Shown here: one piece after another, positions 8,169 to 17,713 of the stretch
How positions within the stretch are numbered: position 1 is the first letter of the stretch
Layout: every line of letters begins with the position of its first letter
Assembly: GCA_943842625.1 (NCBI GenBank)
Contig: CALTCK010000002.1
Coordinates: forward strand, 1-64,000
Source of the DNA: an uncultured Flavobacteriaceae bacterium
GTDB lineage: Bacteria; Bacteroidota; Bacteroidia; Flavobacteriales; Flavobacteriaceae
Length of the DNA: 64,000 bases
Reading direction: 5' to 3'
Made by a program: the position numbers and the translations under genes
Notes under the pieces: model-generated
Databases searched by the model: none
What the model was told of the DNA's origin: nothing
Seen by the model: the letters and a program-made list of their open reading frames with translations, nothing else

Positions 8169-9593
8169 ATGCATACGACTAACTTTTATTTAGATTTATT
8201 AAAAGATTTTTCTCACGAACCTACTGTCAAGCAAGATAGTGCTTTACATATGGTCTCTAAGTTTTTATTAAGTCAAAATTTTGACGAATTATTTTTACTG
8301 AAGGGCTATGCTGGTACCGGAAAAACATCAATTGTTGGTACACTAGTCAAAAATAGTTGGAAAATTAATAAGAATCTAGTTTTATTAGCACCAACAGGTC
8401 GTGCCGCTAAGGTAATTAGTAACTATTCAAATAAAGAAGCTTTTACAATACATAAAAAAATATACTATCCTAAATCGCAAAAAGGAGGAGGAATCTCTTT
8501 TTCACTTCAAAAAAACAAACATAAAAACACCATTTTTATTGTAGATGAATCTTCAATGATTCCAGATACTAGTACTGATTCTAAATTATTTGATAAAGGA
8601 TCATTATTAAGTGACTTAATTCAATATGTGTACAGTGGTCACCAATGTAAATTAATTTTAATAGGTGACACTGCGCAACTCCCTCCAATTAAACTAGATA
8701 TCAGCCCAGCCCTTGATAAAGCGACATTAGAAAACTACTATAACAAAAAAGTTGTTACCATTGAATTGAACGAAGTGGTTCGTCAAGAAAAGGGAAGTGG
8801 GATTTTATGGAACGCCTCTAATATAAGAGAAAGTTTAGAAGATGAATTTTATGATACGTTTAAGTTTGAAAAAGAAAATTTTCCTGATATAATTAGACCT
8901 TATGACGGTCAGGAATTAATGAGTGCTCTTGAAGACAGTTATTTAAATTCTGACGACGAAGAAAGCGTTTTCATTGTTAGGTCAAATAAAAGAGCATTTT
9001 TGTACAATCAGAATATTAGAAGTAGAATTTTATATAAAGAGGAGGAATTGTCTGTTGGAGATCATCTGATGGTTGTTAAAAACAATTACTTTTGGTTAGA
9101 AACTAATAGTGAAGCTGGGTTTATAGCCAATGGTGATATTATTGAAGTATTAGAAATTTACAATATCAAAGAATTATATGGATTTAAATTTGCAACAGTT
9201 AATGTTAAAATGATTGATTATCCGACAATGACTGCTTTTGAAACCGTTTTAATTTTAGACACGTTATCTTCAGAAATAGCTTCTTTATCATTTGAGGATT
9301 CGAATAAATTATATCAGGAGGTCTTAAAAGATTATGGGCATGAAACCTCTAAATACAAAAAATTTCTATCGGTCAAAAAAAACATTTATTTTAATGCTTT
9401 ACAGGTTAAGTTTTCCTACGCAATTACCTGTCATAAGTCACAAGGAGGGCAGTGGGATACCGTATTTGTCGAACAACCTTATTTGCCTAATGGTATCGAT
9501 AAGGATTATTTAAGATGGCTTTATACCGCAATCACAAGAGCTAAAAAAAAATTATACCTGATTGGATTTAAAGACGATTTTTTTAAAGCTTGA
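8169..9593 (+). CDS. RecD-like superfamily 1 DNA helicase / AAA ATPase
   Basis: This 474-residue protein has the full set of SF1 helicase motifs. Motif I is GYAGTGKTS near residue 46. Motif Ia is LLAPTGRAAKV near 76. Motif II is IFIVDESSM near 125. Motif III is LILIGDTAQLPP near 165. Motif V is YAITCHKSQGGQWDTVFVE near 417, and motif VI is WLYTAITRAKKKLYLIG near 450. It resembles the helicase core of RecD/RecD2 but lacks the long N-terminal region of RecD2. The exact repair role is unknown. It is transcribed alone, divergently from the 8043 operon. Confidence 0.88.
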   Translation: MHTTNFYLDLLKDFSHEPTVKQDSALHMVSKFLLSQNFDELFLLKGYAGTGKTSIVGTLVKNSWKINKNLVLLAPTGRAAKVISNYSNKEAFTIHKKIYYPKSQKGGGISFSLQKNKHKNTIFIVDESSMIPDTSTDSKLFDKGSLLSDLIQYVYSGHQCKLILIGDTAQLPPIKLDISPALDKATLENYYNKKVVTIELNEVVRQEKGSGILWNASNIRESLEDEFYDTFKFEKENFPDIIRPYDGQELMSALEDSYLNSDDEESVFIVRSNKRAFLYNQNIRSRILYKEEELSVGDHLMVVKNNYFWLETNSEAGFIANGDIIEVLEIYNIKELYGFKFATVNVKMIDYPTMTAFETVLILDTLSSEIASLSFEDSNKLYQEVLKDYGHETSKYKKFLSVKKNIYFNALQVKFSYAITCHKSQGGQWDTVFVEQPYLPNGIDKDYLRWLYTAITRAKKKLYLIGFKDDFFKA

Positions 9594-9638
9594 ATCAAAT
9601 ACTTTTAAATAAATCAGTATTCACAAAAATAATCTTTA

Positions 9639-9646
9639 TATTTTTG
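9639..9646 (+). promoter_or_regulatory. Candidate -7 box for kdsB
   Basis: TATTTTTG fits TAnnTTTG and lies 28 bases upstream of the kdsB ATG, in an 81-base gap after the helicase gene. No clear -33 TTG is present. Confidence 0.35.
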
Positions 9647-9674
9647 AATAAATTTTAATGTAGATTTTCTGAAT

Positions 9675-10415
9675 ATGAAGAAAATAGCAATGATACCAGC
9701 TAGATACGCTGCAACTAGATTCCCCGGTAAATTAATGCAAGATTTAGGAGGCAAATCTGTAATAGCACGTACCTTCGAGTCGATAAAAGCAACGCTGCTT
9801 TTCGATGAAGTTTATGTAGTTACTGATAGTGAAATAATATTTGAAGAAATAAAAGCACAAGGCGGACTAGCGATCATGAGTAAAAAAAACCACGAATGTG
9901 GAAGCGATCGAATTGCAGAAGCCATAGAATTCATGGACGTAGATATTGTTGTTAACGTTCAAGGTGATGAACCTTTTACTACTAAAGAAGATTTAGAGAA
10001 GGTTTTAAAAATATTTGAGGGGGAAGATGCTAGTAATGTAGATTTAGCAACCTTAATGACGAAAATGACGGATTGGAATGAAGTCAATGACCCTAATTTT
10101 GTAAAAGTGGTTGTTGATGAAAATAATTATGCCTTATATTTTTCGAGATCTCCGATACCATATCCAAGAGATCGCAATGTACCAATGGAATATTATGAAC
10201 ACAAGGGTATTTATGCTTTTAGAAAAAAAGCATTGATGGACTTTTATCATTTGCCAATGAGAAATCTAGAAGCTTCAGAAAAAATTGAATGTCTTCGATA
10301 TTTAGAATATGGAAAAAAAATCAAATTAGCCATTTCTACGACAAAAAATGCTGTAGAAATTGATACTCCAGAAGATTTACTTAGAGCAAATAAAATAATA
10401 AACAAAAATAATTAG
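9675..10415 (+). CDS. kdsB: 3-deoxy-manno-octulosonate cytidylyltransferase (CMP-Kdo synthetase)
   Basis: KdsB activates Kdo with CTP to CMP-Kdo for transfer onto lipid A. The 246-residue length is typical. The nucleotide-binding N-terminus [24 protein letters not shown] is at residues 6-29. The substrate-loop block [10 protein letters not shown] is near 76, NVQGDEPF near 96, and [10 protein letters not shown] near 158. The last block [14 protein letters not shown] closes the protein. The next gene starts 13 bases later and is a KdnB-like Kdo dehydrogenase. The true substrate may therefore be 8-amino-Kdo, as known for the Shewanella KdsB paired with KdnA/KdnB; that is inference. Confidence 0.95.
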   Translation: MKKIAMIPARYAATRFPGKLMQDLGGKSVIARTFESIKATLLFDEVYVVTDSEIIFEEIKAQGGLAIMSKKNHECGSDRIAEAIEFMDVDIVVNVQGDEPFTTKEDLEKVLKIFEGEDASNVDLATLMTKMTDWNEVNDPNFVKVVVDENNYALYFSRSPIPYPRDRNVPMEYYEHKGIYAFRKKALMDFYHLPMRNLEASEKIECLRYLEYGKKIKLAISTTKNAVEIDTPEDLLRANKIINKNN

Positions 10416-10428
10416 CAAACACATTCTC

Positions 10429-11522
10429 ATGTCTGTAAACAACGAATATAGAAACTTTCCAATGGTGCCAAGAGTAGTTTTTGGTAAAGGAAGTTTTAAC
10501 CAATTAACATCGATATTAGATTTAAAAAGAAAAAAACAAGCTCCATTTATATTCATCGTAGATGATGTTTTTGATCAACCAGGATCTTTATCCGACAAGA
10601 TCGAATTAAAGTATAATGATAAATTAATTTATGCCTCGTCCAAAGAAGAACCTAAAACAATACAAGTTGATATATTAGTTAAAAATATACTTTCGGAGTT
10701 TAAAGAGCTTCCTTCTGGCATAATTGGAATAGGAGGCGGCTCTATTATGGATTTAGCGAAAGCCGTTTCATTAATGTTAACTAATGAAGGAAGTGCAGCA
10801 GATTATCAAGGATGGGACTTAATTAAAACAAAATCAATATACCATGTAGGTATACCAACAATTTCTGGAACTGGAGCTGAAGTTTCTAGAACTTGTGTAT
10901 TGTCGGGTCCAGTTCGAAAATTAGGAATTAATAGTGATTACACCACTTTTGATCAAGTAGTTTTAGATCCACTATTGTTGGATGGAGTATCAAAAAATCA
11001 ATCGTTTTACACGGGTATGGATTGTTTTATTCATTGTGTTGAATCTTTGGAAGGAACTTTTTAAACGATTTTAGCCAAAGCTATGGAGAAAAAGCTTACG
11101 AATTGTGTTTAGAAGTTTATTTGGAAGATAATAATTTATCAGTTGAAGAAAAAAATGGGAAGCTGATGATGGCTTCTTGGCATGGAGGAATGAGTATTGC
11201 ATATTCACAAGTAGGAGTTGCTCACGCTATGAGTTATGGTTTAGGGTTTGTTTTAGGAACTAAACATGGTATTGGAAATTGTATCGTTTTTAATTACCTA
11301 GAAGATTATTATCCTGATGGTGTTGCTATCTTTAAAAAAATGGTTAAAAAGCATCAAATTGATATCCCTAGGGGGATTTGTTCCAACCTTTCAGACGAGC
11401 AGATGGAAACCATGATCAATGTGGCTTTAAGCTTAGAACCTTTATGGGAAAACGCTTTAGGTAAAGAGTGGAAAAACATAATGACACGCGAAAAAGTAAG
11501 GAATATGTACCTAAAAATGTAA
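10429..11522 (+). CDS. kdnB: KdnB-like iron-containing dehydrogenase (Kdo 8-oxidase), reading frame broken
   Basis: KdnB oxidises C8 of Kdo before amination to 8-amino-Kdo. The sequence follows the Shewanella enzyme block by block as I remember it: VVFGKGSFNQL, GIGGGSIMDLAKAVSLMLTN, YQGWDLIK, HVGIPTISGTGAEVSRT, GPVRKLGINSDYT, FYTGMDCFIHCVESLEGTF, then MASWHGGMSIAYSQVGVAHAMSYGL and KHGIGNCIVFN. The metal-binding Asp/His residues of the type III alcohol dehydrogenase fold sit in these blocks. The frame breaks at about 11060, where five T's stand in place of six; restoring one T reads LNDFSQSYGEKAYEL and joins the two halves. Directly downstream of kdsB and upstream of an acyltransferase. Confidence 0.85.
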
Positions 11523-11591
11523 TTTTTTAATACAAACAATCCACCCTACGTTCTTAATTTCATTAGTCCATTAATTTATAGAAAATAAAAT

Positions 11592-12133
11592 TTGAATATT
11601 TATAAATTCATATTGTACAAAATTCTTGGGTTGGAAAATCATTGGAGACTTCCATCAAGACCATCTTAAAAAGGTGGTTATTATTGTTGCTCCACACACT
11701 AGTTGGAGTGATTTTGTTATAGCGATACTTTCAAGAAAAGTTCTTGGTGTAATGGTCAATTTTGTTGGTAAAAAAGAATTGTTTGCTATGGCCCTTCGGT
11801 TTTTATTTTAGATGGGTTGGGGGAGCCCCATTGGATAGATCAAAGAATCATAATAAAGTGGAAGCTATAGCTTCGATTTTTGATTCTAAAAAGGAGTTTA
11901 GATTAGGAATGTCTCCTGAAGGAACTCGTAAAAAAGTTCAAAAATGGCGAACAGGTTTTTATTATATAGCATTGAAAGCAAAAGTTCCAATTATTCCAAC
12001 TTCCATGGATTACAAAACCAAAACAATTACTATTGGCAAACCTTTTGACCCTTCTGGCGACATTGAAACAGATTTAAAAATATTAAAAAAGTTCTTTGTT
12101 GGTAGTGTAGGAAAGATAAAAAAATACACTTAA
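11592..12133 (+). CDS. 1-acyl-sn-glycerol-3-phosphate acyltransferase-like protein, reading frame broken
   Basis: This is a PlsC-fold acyltransferase. The catalytic HX4D motif is VAPHTSWSDF, and the substrate motif is MSPEGTRKK, followed by WRTGFYYIALKAKVPIIPTS. Two indels break it. One, near 11630, separates an N-terminus starting at TTG 11592 (NIYKFILYKILG) from WKIIGDFH. The other, near 11790, separates KKELFA from WPFGFYFRWVGGAPLDRS. Joined, the product is about 178 residues. This is close to short flavobacterial members of the family. Whether it makes phosphatidic acid or acylates another lipid is not shown; the Kdo genes upstream do not settle it. Confidence 0.82.
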
Positions 12134-12151
12134 AATTATATTAAAAAAAAA

Positions 12152-12861
12152 TTATGATTCGTCCATCGTATGATATACATTTTGGACATCGTCATCATTA
12201 TCCAATTTTTCTAATAGTTTATCTACATCAGCTATTTGTTCTTTAGTTATCTTTTTGTTACCTGGGGTATGCGCTCAAAACCAGATGATAAAATTTCAAA
12301 TTCTTTTTCTTCTAATGCTTTTTGAATACTTCCGAAACTTTCAAAAGGAGCATAAATTAGTACTCCATCTTCATCTTCAAAAACTTCTTCCACACCATAA
12401 TCTATTAATTCTAATTCTAATTCTTCTAAATCAACTTCTTTAGGATTAATTCTAAAGTTACACGTATGATCAAACATAAAAATTACGGATCCAGAAGTTC
12501 CCATATTACCGTCGCACTTATTGAAACATGCTCTAACATTTGCAACCGTTCTAGTATTATTATCCGTAGCTGTCTCAACAAGAATGGCAATTCCATGTGG
12601 AGCATATCCTTCAAATAAAACTTCCTTAAAATCTCCTTGACCTTTTTCAGTAGCTTTTTTTATGGCTCTTTCAACATTATCTTTGGGCATGTTGACTGCT
12701 TTTGCATTTTGAATAACGGCACGTAAACGAGAGTTAGAATCTGGATTAGGCCCACCTTCTTTTACGGCCATTACAATATCTTTTCCAATTCGTGTAAAAG
12801 CTTTGGACATTGCAGACCAACGCTTCATTTTTCTCGCTTTTCTAAACTCAAACGCTCTACC
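12152..12861 (-). CDS. YebC/PmpR family protein (TACO1 family), reading frame broken
   Basis: Members of this family are DNA-binding regulators or ribosome-associated translation factors. The N-terminus MGRAFEFRKARKMKRW gives the start at 12861; an upstream in-frame ATG at 12906 lies in the promoter region. Also present are EGGPNPDSNSRLRAVIQNAK, MPKDNVERAIKKA, EGYAPHGIAILVE, TDNNTRTVANVR and GSVIFMF. The first frame stops at 12247 after PQVTKR. One missing A in a run of A's (about 12250) restores KITKEQIADVDKLLEKLDND and the C-terminus, with TAA at 12152-12154. The corrected length is about 237 residues, normal for the family. Confidence 0.9.
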
Positions 12862-12884
12862 CATAATTATTTTTTTAAGTTCTA

Positions 12885-12914
12885 CAAAAATAAAAAAATG
12901 CGCCAAACCACCAA
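12885..12914 (-). promoter_or_regulatory. Two-box Bacteroidota promoter for the YebC-family gene
   Basis: On the minus strand, TTG (12912-12914) is followed after 19 bases by TATTTTTG (12885-12892). This matches the TTG / TAnnTTTG layout known from Flavobacterium. The start codon is 23 bases downstream of the -7 box, which supports the ATG at 12861. Confidence 0.55.
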
Positions 12915-12943
12915 GGAAAGTAGGATTCTTCTTTTTTTATTAA

Positions 12944-13789
12944 TTATTCTTTTACAGAATCAATTACTTCTTGCAATACACAATCACCAATAATTTCATT
13001 TAAATTTATTTGATAATTTTTTGGGAGTAGATTTTGTTTTGGGAGTATAGCTAGATAGCTATCTTTGTTAGAGCTGTATATTTTTTTAAAGATCACATTT
13101 TTTAATCCAAGCTTATCGGTTATTTCATAAAACAATTCGGAATGATGGATCATATCATTACTCGAAAGATGAAATATGCCTTCTAAATTTTTATTGATTA
13201 TGTAATGAATTTGTTGCGCTATTTTGTTTATTGTATTTGCACTAACAACTAAATTGGGAAATATTTCAAATTCCGCATTGTATTTAGAAGCTTCCTTTAA
13301 TTGAACTATTGTAGGGGAATTTACTCCTAATACGATTGGTAATCTTAAAATCACATACTTTGACGAGGGAAGTTTCTTAATTGCCTTTTCTTGCTTTATT
13401 TTATATTTTCCTGCTGTAGTGTTAGATGAAAGGGAATCTTCTTCGTAGCTAGGAAACTTTCCTTTTGCGTTAAAAACACTAAAACTTGATAGGTACAGTA
13501 ATTTGCAATCGATAGCTGCAAGTACAAAGTTTAATAATTCTTGATGAAGGCTAAGTTGAGATTTGTAATTACCTTTTATAGTAGATATTATAAAGTTTGG
13601 TTGAACCTTTGTTAAGATTCTTTGAATATTGTTTTTATTCATGTCAAAATGAAACATGACAGTGTTTTCTTCAAATTCTTTATTTGGTGATTTAAAGGTT
13701 CCATATACATCAAAGTAGGGTAGAAGTTCCTTGTATAGTTTATTACCTATAAATCCGCTTGCTCCTAGTATTAAAATTCTATTCCCCAA
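12944..13789 (-). CDS. SDR-family NAD(P)-dependent epimerase/reductase, RmlD-like
   Basis: This 281-residue protein has an N-terminal Rossmann nucleotide-binding motif, ILILGASGFIGNKLY at residues 4-18. A central LLYLSSFSVFN block is followed about 30 residues later by the YKIKQEKA helix, consistent with the extended or atypical SDR YxxxK pair. It resembles the RmlD/substrate-binding group of sugar-nucleotide reductases and NAD-dependent epimerases. The substrate cannot be read from the sequence. It starts 14 bases after gcvT, so the two may be cotranscribed. No obvious functional link to glycine cleavage is known. Confidence 0.78.
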   Translation of the reverse strand: MGNRILILGASGFIGNKLYKELLPYFDVYGTFKSPNKEFEENTVMFHFDMNKNNIQRILTKVQPNFIISTIKGNYKSQLSLHQELLNFVLAAIDCKLLYLSSFSVFNAKGKFPSYEEDSLSSNTTAGKYKIKQEKAIKKLPSSKYVILRLPIVLGVNSPTIVQLKEASKYNAEFEIFPNLVVSANTINKIAQQIHYIINKNLEGIFHLSSNDMIHHSELFYEITDKLGLKNVIFKKIYSSNKDSYLAILPKQNLLPKNYQINLNEIIGDCVLQEVIDSVKE

Positions 13790-13803
13790 CGATGTCTAAA
13801 ACT

Positions 13804-14892
13804 TTATAACCCTCTATAAAAAGGTAACTTAACTATTGTTGCTGGAATTATTTTTTTACGTATTTGAATGTAAATTTTTGTGCCAACAGATTTTACATTA
13901 GTTGGAATATAACCCATTCCAATACCTTTAGCTAGTGTAGGCGACATGGTTCCACTAGTTACTTCACCAATTTTATCTCCTTGATTATTTAAAATATCAT
14001 AACCTTGTCGTGGAATTCCTCTTTCATCCAATTCAAACGCTACTAACCTTCGTTGGGTTCCTAGTTTTTTTTGCTTTAATAAATTTTCAGAATTAATAAA
14101 ACTTTTAGTGAATTTGGTTATCCAGCCTAAACCAGCTTCAATTGGTGATGTAGTATCGCTAATATCATTACCATAAAGACAATAACCCATTTCCAGTCTT
14201 AAGGTGTCTCTTGCTGCCAATCCAATCGGTTTAATATCAAAATTATTACCAGCATTAAAAATTTCTTTCCAAATTTGTTTAGCTTCGTTGTTTTTACAAT
14301 AAATTTCAAATCCTCCACTACCAGTATAACCAGTAGCACTAATAATAATATTTTCTACACCTGCAAAATCAGCAATTTGAAAATGATAAAATTTAATACT
14401 ATTAAGATCAATCGAAGTAAGAGATTGCATCGCTTGAACAGCTTTTGGTCCTTGAATTGCAAACAAGGAGTAATCCTCTGAAACATTTATAAGTTCTGCA
14501 CCAACACTATTGTGATTGTTAATCCAATTCCAATCTTTTTCAATATTGGAGGCATTGACTACTAAGAGCCATTTTTCATTATTAATTCGGTAAACAATTA
14601 AATCATCTACAATACCACCAGTAGCATTTGGAAAACAACTGTATTGAGCCTGATTATCAACTATTTTGGAGGCATCATTACTTGTTACTTTCTGAATTAA
14701 CTCAAGTGCATTGGGGCCTAAAACTAAAAATTCACCCATATGCGATACATCGAAGACACCGACTTTATTGCGAACAGTTTCATGTTCAACATTCACGCCT
14801 TCATACGAAACGGGCATGTTGTAGCCAGCAAATGCAACCATTTTTGCTCCAAGCCCTTTGTGTACTTCAGATAATGCTATTTCTTTTATCAT
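13804..14892 (-). CDS. gcvT: Aminomethyltransferase, glycine cleavage system T protein
   Basis: GcvT transfers the methylene group from H-protein-bound aminomethyl to tetrahydrofolate, releasing ammonia. The 362-residue length is typical. Family blocks seen: [19 protein letters not shown] (residues 15-33), [12 protein letters not shown] (44-55), [19 protein letters not shown] (84-102), [14 protein letters not shown] (about 190-203), [20 protein letters not shown] (about 224-243), and [11 protein letters not shown] near the C-terminus. The genes for H and P proteins are not in the window. The gene is intact. Confidence 0.96.
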   Translation of the reverse strand: MIKEIALSEVHKGLGAKMVAFAGYNMPVSYEGVNVEHETVRNKVGVFDVSHMGEFLVLGPNALELIQKVTSNDASKIVDNQAQYSCFPNATGGIVDDLIVYRINNEKWLLVVNASNIEKDWNWINNHNSVGAELINVSEDYSLFAIQGPKAVQAMQSLTSIDLNSIKFYHFQIADFAGVENIIISATGYTGSGGFEIYCKNNEAKQIWKEIFNAGNNFDIKPIGLAARDTLRLEMGYCLYGNDISDTTSPIEAGLGWITKFTKSFINSENLLKQKKLGTQRRLVAFELDERGIPRQGYDILNNQGDKIGEVTSGTMSPTLAKGIGMGYIPTNVKSVGTKIYIQIRKKIIPATIVKLPFYRGL

Positions 14893-14944
14893 ATCTAGTT
14901 TACTGTTAAAACAGAGTTTATAAATAATTCTATTTCTATAATCG

Positions 14945-14952
14945 CAAATATA
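14945..14952 (-). promoter_or_regulatory. Candidate -7 box for gcvT
   Basis: TATATTTG on the minus strand fits TAnnTTTG and lies about 52 bases upstream of the gcvT ATG. No -33 TTG is seen. Confidence 0.35.
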
Positions 14953-15055
14953 TTATTTGTTTTGGTATTAAAGGTGGGGGTACGTTAAAATAAAATACTT
15001 AATTTTAGTATATTAGTAGTCTAACAGTAGTATATTTTCATAGCAATTAGCATTC

Positions 15056-16093
15056 ATGAAAAAACATTATTTTTTATTTATTTACAGCCTTCCGTTATTT
15101 GTTTATATTTCTTTAGTAAGCAATGGTTGGAGTACTTTACTTCCAATTTTAATCTATTTTGGTCTCGTTCCTCTTATTGAACTCTTTTTTCAACCTGATA
15201 CCACAAATATTGATAAAGATCTTGAGACTCAAATGAAACAGGACCCATTTTATGAATGGGTTATTTATTTAATTATTCCCTTGCACATGTTTTTATTAGT
15301 TAAATTCTTTTTTGTAATTAATAGTACAGAAGTTGGTTCTTTAGAATATTTTGGAAGAATATCAAGTATTGGTATTTTGTTAGGAGTCACGGGAATCAAT
15401 CTTGGTCATGAATTAGGTCATAGAAAAAATAAAGGCTTAAAATATCTCGGTGAATTATTACTATTAACTTCTTTAAATACACATTTTTTACCATATCACA
15501 ATGCTGGACATCATTTAAATGTTGCGACCCCTAAAGATGCTGCCACAGCTAGAAAAAATGAACTACTATTTATCTTTTGGATTCGTTCTCATTTTGGGAG
15601 CTATATGGAGGCATGGAAAATAGAGATTCGAAGGATGCGTACTACTAATAATTTCCTTTTTTCTATTAAGAATAGGATGGTTTTTTATACAATTTTGAAT
15701 ATTATACTTATATCATCTATTTATTTTATTTTTGGTTTCAAGGTACTTTTGTCGTATTTGTTAGTAGCCTTAATAGGAATATTACTTTTAGAAACCGTTA
15801 ATTATATTGAGCATTACGGACTTTTAAGAAAGAAAAATGAGCATGGTAGATATGAAAAAGTTAAACATTATCATTCCTGGAATTCGGATCATATTATTGG
15901 AAGAAGTATGATGTTTAACTTATCACGCCATGCCGATCATCATTATAATGGGAGTAAAAAATATCAATTACTTAAATCGATAGAATCCAGTCCACAAATG
16001 CCTACCGGCTATCCTGGAATGATGATAATTGCATTATTACAACCGCTTTGGTTTTTTATTATGAATAAAAAACTAAAGGAATTAGCTAAGTAA
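15056..16093 (+). CDS. AlkB-like membrane hydroxylase (alkane 1-monooxygenase family)
   Basis: Members of this family are integral-membrane diiron hydroxylases. All histidine boxes are present in order in 345 residues: HELGH at 118-122, HNAGHH at 148-153, the AlkB signature NYIEHYGL at 249-256, and RHADHH at 291-296. Hydrophobic segments cover about residues 5-45, 65-90, 103-115 and 208-248. The second box lacks the glutamate of the classic EHxxGHH (PYHNAGHH here), a variant I believe is common in Bacteroidota. No rubredoxin or rubredoxin reductase gene is adjacent, so the electron donor and substrate are unknown. Medium-chain alkanes are possible but not shown. Confidence 0.85.
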   Translation: MKKHYFLFIYSLPLFVYISLVSNGWSTLLPILIYFGLVPLIELFFQPDTTNIDKDLETQMKQDPFYEWVIYLIIPLHMFLLVKFFFVINSTEVGSLEYFGRISSIGILLGVTGINLGHELGHRKNKGLKYLGELLLLTSLNTHFLPYHNAGHHLNVATPKDAATARKNELLFIFWIRSHFGSYMEAWKIEIRRMRTTNNFLFSIKNRMVFYTILNIILISSIYFIFGFKVLLSYLLVALIGILLLETVNYIEHYGLLRKKNEHGRYEKVKHYHSWNSDHIIGRSMMFNLSRHADHHYNGSKKYQLLKSIESSPQMPTGYPGMMIIALLQPLWFFIMNKKLKELAK

Positions 16094-16169
16094 ATAATTA
16101 AAGTAACTCATCTAGAACTATATATTTTAGATTCGATGGTCTTAGAGTGTAGGAATTAATAATATTACC

Positions 16170-16177
16170 TACTTTTG
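16170..16177 (+). promoter_or_regulatory. Candidate -7 box for hutH
   Basis: TACTTTTG fits TAnnTTTG and lies 22 bases upstream of the hutH ATG. A second match, TAATTTTG at 16182-16189, is probably too close to the start codon. No -33 TTG is evident. Confidence 0.4.
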
Positions 16178-16199
16178 TGTCTAATTTTGATTTAAATCC

Positions 16200-17708
16200 A
16201 TGACAAATGTCCATTATATAAATGCTGAGTTACTTGATTTAGCTACAATTAAATCCATAATCGAAGAACATAAAGTCCTTGAATTATCTAAAGAAGTAAT
16301 TTTAAATATTGAAAAATCAAAAAAATATTTAGAAAAAAAAATATTAAATAACAGCGAACCTATATATGGTATTAATACCGGCTTTGGTTCTCTTTACAAT
16401 GTAAAAATAGCATCCGATGAATTAGCTAAGCTTCAAGAAAATATTGTAATGTCTCATGCCTGTGGGACTGGTAATTTGGTGCCAAAAGAAATTGTCAAAT
16501 TAATGTTATTACTTAAGGTACAATCTTTAAGTTATGGTTACAGTGGAGTTCAGTTAAAAACAGTACAACGTTTAATCGATTTATATAATTTAGATATCGT
16601 TCCACTAATATATGAATTAGGTAGTCTTGGAGCTTCAGGCGATTTAGCTCCACTTGCTCATATGGCTTTACCTTTAATTGGAAAAGGTGAGGTGTATTAT
16701 CAAAATGAAATTTGCCCTTCTAAAGATATTCTAAAAAAACTTGACTTTGAACCAATCAATCTAGAAGCAAAAGAAGGGCTTGCCTTATTAAACGGCACTC
16801 AATTTATGAGCGCTTATGGAATTTTCTCATTAATAAAAAGTCATAAACTTTCCTATCTATCAGATTTAATTTCTTGTATTTCAATCGATGCTTTTAATTG
16901 TAATATGAGTCCCTTCGATCCCCTTGTACATTTAGTTCGTCCTCACAGAGGTCAAGTAAAAACTGCTGAACGAGTTTTAAATTTATTAGAGGGTAGCGAA
17001 ATAGGAAATCAAAAAAATAAAAGTATACAAGATCCATATTCTTTTCGTTGTATTCCTCAAGTGCATGGAGCATCAAAAGATACCATTGCATTTGTAACAA
17101 AAACTTTTAAAACTGAAATTAATTCAGTGACTGACAATCCTAATATTTTTATGGAAGAGGATAAAATTATATCAGGAGGAAATTTTCACGGACAACCCCT
17201 TGCAATGGCTCTTGACTATTTAGGTATAGCATTGGCTGAATTAGGAAATATATCGGAAAGACGTACGTATCAATTAATAGCTGGATTAAGAAATCTTCCT
17301 CCCTTTCTAGTAAAAAAACCAGGGATTAATAGTGGTTTTATGATTCCTCAATATACTGCAGCAAGTATAGTTAGTCAAAACAAACAACTTGCAACTCCCG
17401 CTTCAATAGATTCTATTGTCTCATCAAATGGACAAGAAGATCATGTGAGTATGGGTGCGAACGCTGCTACGAAATGTTTACAGATTGTCAATAATCTCGA
17501 ACGAATTTTAGCTATAGAATTAATGAACGCTTCACAGGCTTTATCGTTTCGAAACCCCTTAAAATCCTCAAGTTCAATAGAGAATTTTATCAAGAGTTAT
17601 CGTAAGGAAGTTCCTTTGGTTGAAAAGGATCGTATTTTAGCAAAGGACATTGAAAAAACAATTTTATTTTTTGATTCTCTAAATATAGACCATAAAATTT
17701 TGTTTTAG
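16200..17708 (+). CDS. hutH: Histidine ammonia-lyase
   Basis: HutH removes ammonia from L-histidine to give urocanate. The Ala-Ser-Gly triplet that forms the MIO cofactor is at residues 145-147 in GSLGASGDLAPLAHM. Other blocks are YGINTGFGSL (56-65), the substrate-selecting SH in IVMSHACGTG (82-91), NGTQFMSAY, QDPYSFRCIPQVHGA and GGNFHGQPLAMALD. The SH pair favours histidine over phenylalanine or tyrosine. The 502-residue length is normal. No other hut genes (hutU, hutI, hutG) are nearby, so the gene stands alone. It converges with clpC after 5 bases. Confidence 0.93.
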   Translation: MTNVHYINAELLDLATIKSIIEEHKVLELSKEVILNIEKSKKYLEKKILNNSEPIYGINTGFGSLYNVKIASDELAKLQENIVMSHACGTGNLVPKEIVKLMLLLKVQSLSYGYSGVQLKTVQRLIDLYNLDIVPLIYELGSLGASGDLAPLAHMALPLIGKGEVYYQNEICPSKDILKKLDFEPINLEAKEGLALLNGTQFMSAYGIFSLIKSHKLSYLSDLISCISIDAFNCNMSPFDPLVHLVRPHRGQVKTAERVLNLLEGSEIGNQKNKSIQDPYSFRCIPQVHGASKDTIAFVTKTFKTEINSVTDNPNIFMEEDKIISGGNFHGQPLAMALDYLGIALAELGNISERRTYQLIAGLRNLPPFLVKKPGINSGFMIPQYTAASIVSQNKQLATPASIDSIVSSNGQEDHVSMGANAATKCLQIVNNLERILAIELMNASQALSFRNPLKSSSSIENFIKSYRKEVPLVEKDRILAKDIEKTILFFDSLNIDHKILF

Positions 17709-17713
17709 TCACT

